This document shows positions 30,969-38,401 of a stretch of 40,737 nt of DNA, piece by piece. The notes below the pieces were generated by a model. The model saw nothing but the letters and a program-made list of their open reading frames with translations, had not been told where the DNA came from and did no database searches. The translations under genes and the position numbers were made by a program. Origin of the DNA: a virus; IMG/VR virus record IMGVR_UViG_3300030104_001146, positions 1-40,737 of that record; one strand, written 5' to 3'. The stretch's first letter is position 1, and each line of letters opens with the position of its first letter.

Positions 30969-31552
30969 ACTAGTTCCTCCTGTGGTTTAAAAAATTTTTT
31001 AATAAAGGCTTCTATACTACTTGCTTGATAGTAAGTTTCATTATAACTGCCATGCATTCTCCATTTACCAGTTCCTATAATGTAATCAAATGTATATCTT
31101 CTTTTATTACCCTTACCATCTTTTCTAGGTTTAGCTTTAGTAGTCAAAGTAACTGTGTCTTTTTTTATTTTGTATTCTATTTGTTCATCGTCAAGAATTT
31201 TCTTTACTTCTTTTTTGGTTTCTGTGTCACCTTTAAATGTAGGTTTATCGGCTACTAAAAATCTAGTATAAAAATCTTCTATACCTTTAGATGTGTAGTG
31301 TTTATCAGGATAACAACCCTTATTATAAGGCGCCCATCTTCCAGTTGTAGGATAATAAGAATATAACTTATGTTTATAATGAATCCACATCATATTACCT
31401 TCTTTTTTTTCTTCATACTTAATTCCTTTTTCTTTTAAAAAGTTAGAAGCATCTTCTATGGTTTCATCTGTATCATGTTTAAAAATAACTTTGCCTTTAG
31501 AATTAGTTCTAGAATACCTCCATTTATATTCTTTTTCTTTAGTGTGTTTCAC
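30965..31552 (-). CDS. Duplicated-domain hypothetical protein (195 aa, GTG start)
   Basis: GTG at 31552 is chosen because AGGAG lies nine bases before it and the protein then begins M-K-H-T like its two neighbours; the ATG at 31561 has the Shine-Dalgarno touching it. The protein holds two similar halves of about 80 residues, each with a helix and an Ile-x-Tyr-x-x-Lys-Lys strand. The first half ends TGRWAPYNKG ... YTSKGIEDFYTRF and the second TGKWRMHGSY ... YQASSIEAFIKKF. It is basic and may bind nucleic acid. No family recognised. The start lies within the last codons of DNA polymerase. Confidence 0.65.
   Translation of the reverse strand: MKHTKEKEYKWRYSRTNSKGKVIFKHDTDETIEDASNFLKEKGIKYEEKKEGNMMWIHYKHKLYSYYPTTGRWAPYNKGCYPDKHYTSKGIEDFYTRFLVADKPTFKGDTETKKEVKKILDDEQIEYKIKKDTVTLTTKAKPRKDGKGNKRRYTFDYIIGTGKWRMHGSYNETYYQASSIEAFIKKFFKPQEELV
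31539..31551 (-). repeat. Junction motif copy 1
   Basis: TGAAACACACTAA on the minus strand. It encodes the last codons of DNA polymerase (ETH-stop) and, shifted, the start of the duplicated-domain protein (GTG, then KHT). Confidence 0.85.
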
Positions 31553-33302
31553 TCCAGTCATCTCCTATTTTATATTCGGCATCTAAAGGACACCTCATGT
31601 TATAATAATCTCCTGAGTCTTCAATTGCTTTGACTGCAAGAGTACCAAAATCTTTAGCGTGGTCTTCTCTAACTTCAACTTGCCACTCGTCATGTATGTT
31701 TGCAACAAACTTATAATCTAAATTATTTTTAGTTGCTTCTTCATCTAACATGATCAATGCTCTTTTCATTACGATTGCTCCACCGCCTTGTAGTAAACTA
31801 TTCAGAGAAGCGTGTGCGTTTCTTATAAATATCTTTCTACCATCTATTCCTTTGAGATAACCTTTTGCCGATGCCTTTGTAACTCTCTCTCGAAGTCGTT
31901 TAAATGAAGGTTGATTAGCAAAGAAGCGTTCCTTAAGTCTAGCTCCATCTTCTTTGCTTCCTCCAACCACTTGTCCAATTTTGGTATCTCCTGCTCCGTA
32001 TAAGAGTGCATAGATGAAAGTTTTTGCCTGATCTCTTGATTGAAGTCCTGCAGTTTTTTGATTCCTTGTGTGGATATCTCCATTAATAATTTCATTTGTA
32101 AATTCCTCGTCTTTCATATAATGTGCTAACATTCGTAGCTCCAACCCTGAAGCATCAATGCCTACTAATTTATTTCCTTTTTTAACTGTCCAACAAGACC
32201 TACATTCTTCTCCGTAAGGACTCTTAACAGAAGGAACTTGAGCCATGTTGGGATTACGATGGGTCATTCGACCTGTAATAGTACCATTAGGTATCACAAA
32301 CCCATGTACTCTTCCATCATCTTCAACAAACTTGATCCAAGATTCTACTTGAGCAATTCTTTTCTGAAGAAGAAGATACTCTGCAATGAGTTGAGCTTCA
32401 GGTATATCTGTTATTTTATGTAGAACTTTCTCGTCAACAATCGGTTGCCCTGTTGGTGTAAATTTCTTAGGCTTCCAACCAAAGTCTTGTAAGTATTCTC
32501 CAATTTGTTTTCTTGATCCTAAATTAAAAGGGATCTCGTATGTACGAATAACAAAAGGTTCTCCATCTAATAGATGTTGTAGTTCATCGTCAAGAAGTTT
32601 TGTTCTCTTTTTTGTTGTTTCATTCTGAGCCATACGACCTAACTTACCACTCTTTAAAATAATAGGTGTCAGTTTTTCTTTCATTACTTTAGGCTTGAAA
32701 GTTTCGTGTACTTCTTCCTCAACCTCATTCATTCTTTTATAAAGACTGGCTAATAAGCTCTCGGCTTTTGTTTGATTAAACTCGAAACCATCCTGTTCTT
32801 GTTCTTTTAATATTAAACTTACTCCTTGTTCTAGACGTGCGCTTTCTTTTGAAAATCCTGCCGACTCTTGTTGAATAAGTCTATGATAAACTTGAGTATT
32901 AAGCTTAACATCTCTAACACAGTAGTCCATCATCTCTTCAGAGTAGTGTGAGTAGTCTTCAAACTCAATCTTATTGTAGTTAAGTTTGTATCCCCACATC
33001 TCTAAGCTATGTCCTCCCTCTCGTACTGGATTGAATAGTCTAGACAATACAAGCGTATCAATTACTTTCTTGTTTGAGAGATCAACTCCTGTTAATTTTT
33101 TAATAACAGGAATATCAAACCCTATAATGTTATGCCCTAATAACACGTTTGCTGATTTCAATAACTCAAGACCTGACTCTAACTGGTGAGGAGCAAACCG
33201 ATAGATTTTGTTAGAATCAAGATCTTGAGCCACGATACACCACAGTTTTGTGGCTTTCAAATCGTCTGTTTCAATGTCAAATACAAGCTTAAGCATAGTC
33301 AT
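31539..33302 (-). CDS. Family A DNA polymerase with 3'-5' exonuclease (T7 gp5-like)
   Basis: The replicative polymerase, 587 residues from the ATG at 33302 (an alternative ATG lies two codons later, inside the helicase 3' end). Exonuclease motifs: Asp9/Glu11 (FDIETD), HNIIGFD and YCVRD (Asp131). Polymerase motifs: A, GIDASGLELRMLAHYM (Asp383); B, RDQAKTFIYALLYGAG with Arg423, Lys427 and Tyr431; C, NIHDEWQVEV (His537-Asp538). Tyr431 occupies the position of T7 Tyr526 and E. coli Phe762, an arrangement often linked with lytic phages. It is shorter than T7 gp5 (704), mostly before motif A and between motifs B and C. Like T7 gp5 it ends in His. It overlaps helicase upstream and a cassette gene downstream. 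Confidence 0.97.
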   Translation of the reverse strand: MTMLKLVFDIETDDLKATKLWCIVAQDLDSNKIYRFAPHQLESGLELLKSANVLLGHNIIGFDIPVIKKLTGVDLSNKKVIDTLVLSRLFNPVREGGHSLEMWGYKLNYNKIEFEDYSHYSEEMMDYCVRDVKLNTQVYHRLIQQESAGFSKESARLEQGVSLILKEQEQDGFEFNQTKAESLLASLYKRMNEVEEEVHETFKPKVMKEKLTPIILKSGKLGRMAQNETTKKRTKLLDDELQHLLDGEPFVIRTYEIPFNLGSRKQIGEYLQDFGWKPKKFTPTGQPIVDEKVLHKITDIPEAQLIAEYLLLQKRIAQVESWIKFVEDDGRVHGFVIPNGTITGRMTHRNPNMAQVPSVKSPYGEECRSCWTVKKGNKLVGIDASGLELRMLAHYMKDEEFTNEIINGDIHTRNQKTAGLQSRDQAKTFIYALLYGAGDTKIGQVVGGSKEDGARLKERFFANQPSFKRLRERVTKASAKGYLKGIDGRKIFIRNAHASLNSLLQGGGAIVMKRALIMLDEEATKNNLDYKFVANIHDEWQVEVREDHAKDFGTLAVKAIEDSGDYYNMRCPLDAEYKIGDDWSETH

Positions 33303-35001
33303 CAAACTCTATGTCTTTGCCATCGTCTTCGTAATCTTCTGTTGGAATCTCGTTTAAACGACCTGTCTCTCTGTCGTAAAGAAGCCGACAAGCCAGACCA
33401 ACATCACCTGTGTATCTTGATTTCAATACACGAAGCTGTGTTGTATTTGATTCTTGAATATCCTCTGCTTGTTGATTTCTTTCTAATGCGATTACACAAT
33501 CACTTAACTGTGCAATAGATTGACTACCTCTCAAATGACTTAGACTTACTTGGACTCCATTCTCATGTCCTTTGTTGCCGTCTACTCGTCTAAGATGAGA
33601 TACTAAGATAAGTCCTGCACCTGTTTCTTCGCAAATAGATCTTAACTTGGTCATAATAGAATCAATGGCTCGTCTCTCGTCTCCTTCAAACATGGCGCTG
33701 ACTAACATGTGTAAGTGATCGACCACCACCCATTTACATCCACAGCCAACAATCATGTATCTTAGTTTAGAGAAGATGTCTTCGATAGAGTTCGTTCCGA
33801 AATGTGCATGTACCCATACACGATTCTCATTCTTTCCGTTGTAAAGTATATCAAAGTAATCATTGATTTCTTCTTTAGAAAGCTGTTCTAATTCTTGTTC
33901 AATGTATAGTCTCTTGTTGGCTTCGATAGATAGGATACCACTGATGGTTCTATTAGGATCTTCTTCTAAGGCAATGATACCTACATTATCTTCTGTGTTT
34001 TTAATAAGCCAATGTTCTAGTTCTCTAGTTACACTAGACTTACCCAAGCCTGTACCACCTGTGAAGGTTACAAGTTCTCCTTGTCTCAAGCCATACAGTT
34101 TCTTGTTGAGTCCTTCATAAGGATAAGGAACACTCGCTTTCTTTTCTCTTGTAAAGAACTTATCTTTAAACTCTGATACATTAATAACACCTGCAGGAGT
34201 ATAAGTCTTGGCTGACCACCATGCTTGACTGAATGCGTTTCCTTTGTTGGCAATCAACATATCATTTGGATCATTGAACTGTTCAGGCAGTGTCATAATC
34301 TTTGCTTTGCTTGGAGTAAATAACCTAGCAACTTTCTTTGATGCTTCTTTCCCTGCTTTGTCGTTGTCAAAACAAATGACGATGTTATCAAAAGATTCTA
34401 AAAACTCTAGGCTTTCTTTAACATCTTTGACTGCGCCTGAAGCACCTCGTTTGATAGATACGACTGCCCATTTTGATCCAAGCATTTCATATCCTGCCAT
34501 TGCATCACACTCACCTTCAACAAGAGTAACATACTTACCGCCACCACTAAAGAGTTGCTCTCCGAATAGACCTGCTTCTGTAGTAGAGCCAGTCCAACTA
34601 AAGTTTTTAGATATTCCGTCATGGCTTTTGTATCGTACCTTTGTAGCAACCATTTGATTGCCTGAATAAAAAGGATAGATGTGATCGCCTGTTGCTTCGA
34701 CAACTTTAACTCCGTACTTAATGGCTGTTGCCTTAGATATTTTACGATCTGTTAAGTCTGTGAATGTTCCGTTGGAAGGAACGCTTAACTTATTTCTGTG
34801 ATCTTTTATTTTAGATACAGTTGTTGTTTTTCTTTCTAATCCTTGAGACTCACATGCCTTGTCATAATCGTGGAAGTGTGTGTCGCAACTAAAACAGTGC
34901 GCTGATCCGTCTTTGTTCTTACCGACTGGATCAGATCCACCACACTCAGGACAAGGCAGTTTGTATTCATCCCAATTTGATCCTTCATGATCTGTCATCA
35001 T
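33289..35001 (-). CDS. Bifunctional primase-helicase (T7 gp4-like)
   Basis: The 570-residue protein primes and unwinds DNA at the fork. The N-terminal zinc ribbon has CPECGG and HCFSC (Cys17, 20, 36, 39). The TOPRIM primase core includes VEGECDAMAGYE and VICFDNDKAGKEA. The RecA/DnaB-like helicase has Walker A GGTGLGKSS, Walker B-like WVVVDHLHML and the arginine-bearing ILVSHLRR. The acidic tail (ending EDDGKDIEFDDYA) resembles the gp4 tail that contacts the polymerase. GGAG is eight bases before the first of two adjacent ATGs. The 3' end overlaps the polymerase start. Confidence 0.97.
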   Translation of the reverse strand: MMTDHEGSNWDEYKLPCPECGGSDPVGKNKDGSAHCFSCDTHFHDYDKACESQGLERKTTTVSKIKDHRNKLSVPSNGTFTDLTDRKISKATAIKYGVKVVEATGDHIYPFYSGNQMVATKVRYKSHDGISKNFSWTGSTTEAGLFGEQLFSGGGKYVTLVEGECDAMAGYEMLGSKWAVVSIKRGASGAVKDVKESLEFLESFDNIVICFDNDKAGKEASKKVARLFTPSKAKIMTLPEQFNDPNDMLIANKGNAFSQAWWSAKTYTPAGVINVSEFKDKFFTREKKASVPYPYEGLNKKLYGLRQGELVTFTGGTGLGKSSVTRELEHWLIKNTEDNVGIIALEEDPNRTISGILSIEANKRLYIEQELEQLSKEEINDYFDILYNGKNENRVWVHAHFGTNSIEDIFSKLRYMIVGCGCKWVVVDHLHMLVSAMFEGDERRAIDSIMTKLRSICEETGAGLILVSHLRRVDGNKGHENGVQVSLSHLRGSQSIAQLSDCVIALERNQQAEDIQESNTTQLRVLKSRYTGDVGLACRLLYDRETGRLNEIPTEDYEDDGKDIEFDDYA

Positions 35002-35290
35002 TTGTTTTGCTCCTTCTCGTTATTAAAATCTGTGGTAGTTTTTTAGTTCCGAAGATAACTACCAACTCCTCCAACAGCAACATAACTATCGGTTTTTTAA
35101 GTGCCTGTCAACACTAGTTTGTAAGTAAACTAAACTCCTGACCCTAGGATTTTAAGTCATACTCTCAGGACTGATGACTTGATAAAGCGTTGTTCATATG
35201 ATATCTAAGCCGATACTATGTATGGACTACTGTACCAAACAGGATTTATACTTTAAATGCTATCCTCTTTTCCGCATACTTTATCTTTAA
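35002..35290 (-). promoter_or_regulatory. Structured gap and candidate promoter before primase-helicase
   Basis: This 289-base stretch contains no convincing gene. On the minus strand TTGACA (35106-35111) is a perfect -35, but 17 bases on the -10 is only TAGTTA (35083-35088). GGTAGTT/AACTACC (35034-35040 and 35057-35063) is a perfect 7-bp stem whose loop can fold an alternative AGTT-C-TTCG-G-AACT hairpin. A second perfect 7-bp dyad, AAGTCAT/ATGACTT, lies at 35154-35160 and 35174-35180. It may be an mRNA leader, an attenuator or a replication start. Confidence 0.5.
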
Positions 35291-35563
35291 TTAATCCTCT
35301 TCAGGAGGAAAAGCATCTGTCTCTTCGATGTCAACTTCAGCTTCTTCTTCACCATCGTTGTTAACTATATCTACGATGCGGTTAGAAAAGAAATTGATAC
35401 CTGCTTGTATCTCTTCTAAGTCTAATACAAGGTTAGCCTTTTTCTGATTGAGTCTTTGAAGTCTACCAAAGAAAGCTTGTCCTTCTTGAGGTAACTCATC
35501 CACAGATATTTTTACTCCTTTGATTTCAATATAAGGCATTTCGTTTTGAACTTCTTCATTCAT
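35291..35563 (-). CDS. Small acidic hypothetical protein between SSB and helicase (90 aa)
   Basis: The product begins MNEEVQNEMPYIEIKGVKIS; a short beta strand pair (IEIKGVKISVDELP) leads into a helical coiled coil (FGRLQRLNQKKANLVLDLEE) and an acidic tail ending in PPEED. The overall shape, a short strand unit followed by a helical hairpin, recurs in small phage proteins next to replication genes, but I cannot assign it. It is 18 bases after SSB, with GGAG before the ATG. Confidence 0.65.
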   Translation of the reverse strand: MNEEVQNEMPYIEIKGVKISVDELPQEGQAFFGRLQRLNQKKANLVLDLEEIQAGINFFSNRIVDIVNNDGEEEAEVDIEETDAFPPEED

Positions 35564-35581
35564 ATTGTTCTCCAGTTTAAA

Positions 35582-36046
35582 TTAAAATTCGTCATCGTCA
35601 AAGTCGCTTTCACCACCACCTGAATATTCAACAAGGTCAATGATCTTTACTTTGACTAGATCAAGTCCTTGAAACTTACCATAGGTGTTATCAACTGCCC
35701 ACTCTCTGTACTTGACTAATACTCTTGAGCCATTACCTACAGTCAGGTCAACTTGCTCTCCGTTAGCATCGTATAGTTTGGGTTTGATATTAGGTGTTCC
35801 GTCTTTACGACTTACCTTTCTTTTAACCATAACGGCTCTGCCTTCGTAATGATCGGAAGTTTTTTGACTTCCGTCTTTTTTCTTAGCTGTTCCGTTAATA
35901 GTAGGGAAACCTCTTGCTTCTAAATCATCTGCTACTGCATCATCAATGACCAATTCTATTTGATAGACTGGTTCAAAGGTAGTGCTAGGCACAGTGATGT
36001 TAGCCCAATAAGCAATTCCTTCTACTGTTTTAATACTGTTATCCAT
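35582..36046 (-). CDS. Single-stranded DNA-binding protein (T7 gp2.5-like)
   Basis: The 154-residue protein has an OB-fold-like beta-rich body (VEGIAYWANITVPSTTFEP, YQIELVIDD, RAVMVKRKVSRKDG, RVLVKYREW) with basic loops, and an acidic tail ending ESDFDDDEF. A short acidic tail closing in phenylalanine is the feature T7 gp2.5 uses to bind polymerase and helicase. It lies upstream of helicase and polymerase. A perfect promoter (36100-36128) lies about 50 bases upstream. GAGAGAGG lies 13 bases before the ATG, rather far. The functional call is from pattern and context. Confidence 0.75.
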   Translation of the reverse strand: MDNSIKTVEGIAYWANITVPSTTFEPVYQIELVIDDAVADDLEARGFPTINGTAKKKDGSQKTSDHYEGRAVMVKRKVSRKDGTPNIKPKLYDANGEQVDLTVGNGSRVLVKYREWAVDNTYGKFQGLDLVKVKIIDLVEYSGGGESDFDDDEF

Positions 36047-36099
36047 AATTATATATTTACCTCTCTCTTATTTGTTTAAGTTATAATAGATTAAGCGAC

Positions 36100-36128
36100 A
36101 TTATACCAGATCCTGATATAGATGTCAA
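36100..36128 (-). promoter_or_regulatory. Perfect sigma70 promoter P2 before SSB
   Basis: On the minus strand TTGACA (36123-36128), a 17-base spacer and TATAAT (36100-36105) match consensus at all twelve positions. The predicted start near 36093 gives a 5' leader of about 47 bases for SSB. Confidence 0.85.
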
Positions 36129-36325
36129 GTCTTTTTTTAAAGGTGGGATAAAAATAAAGGCATTGGTTTTTTGCGAATCATTAGAAAAACCAAAAAGAAA
36201 AACTAATCTGTTCAGGACAGCACGGATCTTACCTAGTTGTTGATGAGCAAAACTAAGAAAGAATGTGGTAAAATACCGCAAACTCTGTGTTGTTGTTATT
36301 ATTACTTTATTATTATCCATCTATT
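36129..36325 (-). other. Leader between tandem promoters P1 and P2
   Basis: This stretch contains no convincing gene. Two inverted repeats can form hairpins on the minus strand transcript: CTTAGTT/AACTAGG (36251-36257 with 36232-36238, one G-U) and GGTTTTT/AAAAACC (36185-36191 with 36165-36171). It may act as a regulatory leader or release a small RNA. This is inference from structure only. Confidence 0.4.
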
Positions 36326-36354
36326 ATTATAAGGCTTTATTAAGTTCTTGTCAA
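36326..36354 (-). promoter_or_regulatory. Perfect sigma70 promoter P1, tandem to P2
   Basis: TTGACA (36349-36354), 17 bases, TATAAT (36326-36331) on the minus strand, again all consensus. The -35 lies in the last codons of the upstream gene. It would add a roughly 225-base leader that runs into P2. Confidence 0.85.
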
Positions 36355-36849
36355 GTTATTATTTTTAGTGGTCCACCAATCAGGCTTGGCTCTGCCTTGT
36401 TCCCATTTAGCATAGTGTTTCTCGTTGATACAGTAGTTGCGATAAGCAACAATAGGATCATCGTCTTTGTATTGATCTGGCATAGCCTGTGCAACTGGTG
36501 TCATAGTTTTTAAAGGTATGTTGTTTGGCGGTTCAGACAAAAGAATATACAAGTCATTTACGCTTTTATGTTTTTTATTGTAGCGAAAAGCGTACTCATC
36601 ACCTAATGCTAAGAAATGTCTAAGAAGCCAATAATAATTTTCACTGGTTTCTCTTGCCCAAACAGTGCAAGGATGATTCCAGTAAGCTCTCTTGTATAAA
36701 CCTACCTTGTCTGCATACTCATCACCATCTAACTCTCGGTGTGCTGTGCATAACATCTGTGCTGTTTCTAAAGGCATTTTGACTAACATCTTATCGGGCT
36801 GTGCTTTAGCTGAAGCTATCGGACAATCATCAAAATAAAATATGTTCAT
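36340..36849 (-). CDS. Conserved phage protein (169 aa)
   Basis: The product begins MNIFYFDDCPIASAKAQPDK and contains VKMPLETAQMLCTAHREL, then YWNHPCTVWARETSENYYWL and QAMPDQYKDDDPIVAYRNYC. I recall many marine phages carrying proteins of this pattern without a proven role. Conserved His, Cys and Trp residues suggest an enzyme or metal site, but I will not name one. AGAGAG lies before the ATG. Its 3' end contains the -35 of promoter P1, so it marks the boundary between the small-gene block and the replication genes. Confidence 0.7.
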   Translation of the reverse strand: MNIFYFDDCPIASAKAQPDKMLVKMPLETAQMLCTAHRELDGDEYADKVGLYKRAYWNHPCTVWARETSENYYWLLRHFLALGDEYAFRYNKKHKSVNDLYILLSEPPNNIPLKTMTPVAQAMPDQYKDDDPIVAYRNYCINEKHYAKWEQGRAKPDWWTTKNNNLTRT

Positions 36850-36850
36850 C

Positions 36851-37147
36851 TTAATATCTCTCTACTTCATAGACTTCTGTTTCGTTAGTGCAGTGTTCGT
36901 ATCTTTGAACTTGATCACCATCAAGCCAACGATCTCTTGCATCTTCTTCTGACTCTGCTTCGACTTGATATTCTTCGTACCAATGTCCAATTACTTTAAT
37001 ATGTACGCTGTAAGTTTCTAATATCTTTGCTTTTTTCGTTTCGGTATTTAAAACAATCTTTGTTTGAGATTCTATATCATCAAACTCATCTATTTCTTTT
37101 GATAGAGGTTCAACGAAAGGTGTTATCTTTTTAAATCTGTTGGTCAT
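36851..37147 (-). CDS. Hypothetical protein (98 aa)
   Basis: The product begins MTNRFKKITPFVEPLSKEID. The second half (YSVHIKVIGHWYEEYQVEAE then SEEDARDRWLDGD) is a compact beta-alpha unit seen in many small phage proteins whose residues EAESEEDA mark a strand-to-helix turn. It is acidic. It stops one base before the next start and overlaps the upstream gene by four bases. Function unknown. Confidence 0.65.
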   Translation of the reverse strand: MTNRFKKITPFVEPLSKEIDEFDDIESQTKIVLNTETKKAKILETYSVHIKVIGHWYEEYQVEAESEEDARDRWLDGDQVQRYEHCTNETEVYEVERY

Positions 37148-37419
37148 ACCTTGTCTCCTTTTACTAACTCTTTTGCAAATTCAAGAGCTTGTGCATCTGC
37201 GGTTCTCGCATCATCGAATCTGTCAATGTAAAACTGTGACATCCAATCAATGCACTCTTCAAATGTTCCGCTAAACTGTCGAGATACTTTTACAAATAGA
37301 ATATTCCAATGTGGTTTGAAATTGTATGGAATGTAATTTAGCTCACTTGCTTTTGCAATGTAGTCAAGCTCGAAAGCTCCATCGTCTATTTTTAAATGGT
37401 TATAAGGTTTAGTATTCAT
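37144..37419 (-). CDS. Hypothetical protein (91 aa)
   Basis: The product begins MNTKPYNHLKIDDGAFELDY, with aromatic-rich middle (NYIPYNFKPHWNILFVKVSR) and a C-terminal helix (ARTADAQALEFAKELVKGD). AAAGGAG lies nine bases before the ATG. Overlaps its downstream gene by an ATGA junction, so expression is coupled. No family recognised. Confidence 0.65.
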   Translation of the reverse strand: MNTKPYNHLKIDDGAFELDYIAKASELNYIPYNFKPHWNILFVKVSRQFSGTFEECIDWMSQFYIDRFDDARTADAQALEFAKELVKGDKV

Positions 37420-37433
37420 TGTTGTTTACTCCT

Positions 37434-37679
37434 TTATTTATTTCTTTGTGTATAATCATAGTGATAGGCTTTTGGATTATCTAAACCATTAACAATCTTT
37501 ATTCTACCTAATCCATGCATCTTAAACTTAGCCTTATTAAGTAATTCATAATCATTATTATTATTTAATCTAATCACTATGGACATATCTTTAAACTGTC
37601 TTAGATAATCTCTAGCTGTTTCTATATCTTTTAGGTTTAGGTTCAGTCCAGTCCAATTATAATTATTATTGTCATTCAT
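37434..37679 (-). CDS. Hypothetical protein (81 aa)
   Basis: The product begins MNDNNNYNWTGLNLNLKDIE, Asn-rich, then a helix (ETARDYLRQFKDMSIVIRLN) and a basic C-terminal half. AAAGGAG is nine bases before the ATG. No known motif. Part of the co-directional small-gene block. Confidence 0.6.
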   Translation of the reverse strand: MNDNNNYNWTGLNLNLKDIETARDYLRQFKDMSIVIRLNNNNDYELLNKAKFKMHGLGRIKIVNGLDNPKAYHYDYTQRNK

Positions 37680-37730
37680 TTTGTTTTACTCCTTTGTCAA
37701 GTTATAGGGTATCATAGTTTAGATCAAAAG

Positions 37731-37943
37731 TCAAGCATTATTTTTTTCTCGTTTTTCTTTTAAAACATAATCAACAACATCCACAACCTTTTTAGAAGTT
37801 CTGAGTATTGGAAATCCTTCTTCATATTCATCATCCTCTCTGCTTCCAATGATATTTATTAAATGCATTTTCTTATGCTTAATTAATTTTGATACTTGCC
37901 ATTTAGAAAAAGTTTTATAATAAAACTCAAATTCACTATCCAT
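37731..37943 (-). CDS. Hypothetical protein (70 aa)
   Basis: ATG at 37943 is chosen because GAGG lies seven bases upstream, so the longer GTG-started frame from 37955 is unlikely. The product begins MDSEFEFYYKTFSKWQVSKL; a basic helix (KLIKHKKMHLINIIG) is followed by an acidic turn and VVDVVDYVLKEKREK. The basic helix could bind nucleic acid. It lies behind the promoter at 37984-38012. Function unknown. Confidence 0.65.
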   Translation of the reverse strand: MDSEFEFYYKTFSKWQVSKLIKHKKMHLINIIGSREDDEYEEGFPILRTSKKVVDVVDYVLKEKREKNNA

Positions 37944-37983
37944 AATTTTCCTCACACTATTAATTAATTAAATTTAAAATACT

Positions 37984-38012
37984 AATCTAACATACTTTTT
38001 TATAAAAGTCAA
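37984..38012 (-). promoter_or_regulatory. Probable sigma70-type promoter
   Basis: On the minus strand TTGACT (38007-38012), a 17-base spacer and TAGATT (37984-37989). One mismatch in the -35 and two in the -10. It lies in the roughly 110-base gap between two small genes and would give a leader of about 35 bases. Confidence 0.55.
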
Positions 38013-38031
38013 GAGATTTTTAAAATTGTTT

Positions 38032-38077
38032 GTTGTTTATTTGCAACAACTATACTTAACTGTTGTTTTTTTCCAAC
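38032..38077. other. Two GTTG-N8-CAAC dyads exactly 30 bp apart
   Basis: GTTG-TTTATTTG-CAAC (38032-38047) and GTTG-TTTTTTTC-CAAC (38062-38077) are the same spaced palindrome repeated at 30 bp, about three helical turns. They lie just upstream of the promoter at 37984-38012; the second overlaps the end of a small gene. They could be protein-binding sites. Confidence 0.4.
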
Positions 38078-38232
38078 ACTTCTTTTAATTTAAAGACTCT
38101 GAAGGTTTCTCTTTCTAAGTTTTTTTCTTTGTAAACTTCTAAGTAATAATCTCCAGTCATACCATCTCTAAATACTTTTAGGTCATAATCCTCAAAGACT
38201 TCTATGAAGTTGTTAAATGCTTCTTGATTCAT
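38056..38232 (-). CDS. Small acidic hypothetical protein (58 aa)
   Basis: ATG at 38232 follows GAGGAT by six bases. The product is MNQEAFNNFIEVFEDYDLKV then a beta-like GDYYLEVYKEKNLERETFRV and a helical end (KLKEVLEKNNS). It overlaps the end of the upstream gene by 20 bases. Function unknown. Confidence 0.6.
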   Translation of the reverse strand: MNQEAFNNFIEVFEDYDLKVFRDGMTGDYYLEVYKEKNLERETFRVFKLKEVLEKNNS

Positions 38233-38401
38233 AACGATCCTCTAATATTATTTCTAAGATAACATCTAAGTCATCGTCTGCATGTAAATTTTTAGAGTAT
38301 GCAATCTCATTGATTTCTTTTGAAAGTTTACCTGCATTTAATTCATCTTCAATATCTTCGTAAATATTCTCAATGATCATGTCGTTTATTAAGTGGCTCA
38401 T
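38213..38401 (-). CDS. Small acidic hypothetical protein (62 aa)
   Basis: The product begins MSHLINDMIIENIYEDIEDE and is Asp/Glu/Ile-rich with helical character throughout. GGAGAAG lies before the ATG. The start overlaps the upstream stop by four bases (ATGA). Function unknown. Confidence 0.6.
   Translation of the reverse strand: MSHLINDMIIENIYEDIEDELNAGKLSKEINEIAYSKNLHADDDLDVILEIILEDRYESRSI

Noticed and set aside
36081-36320. 79-codon open frame on the minus strand between promoters P1 and P2
   Set aside because: Its ATG falls at the predicted transcription start of P1, it has no ribosome-binding site, it spans promoter P2, and its composition is unlike the neighbouring genes. A leaderless gene is possible but not supported.
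37689-37735. TTGACT and TTGACA elements before the gene at 37679
   Set aside because: No acceptable -10 lies 16-18 bases from either; the TTGACA overlaps the AAAGGAG ribosome-binding site.
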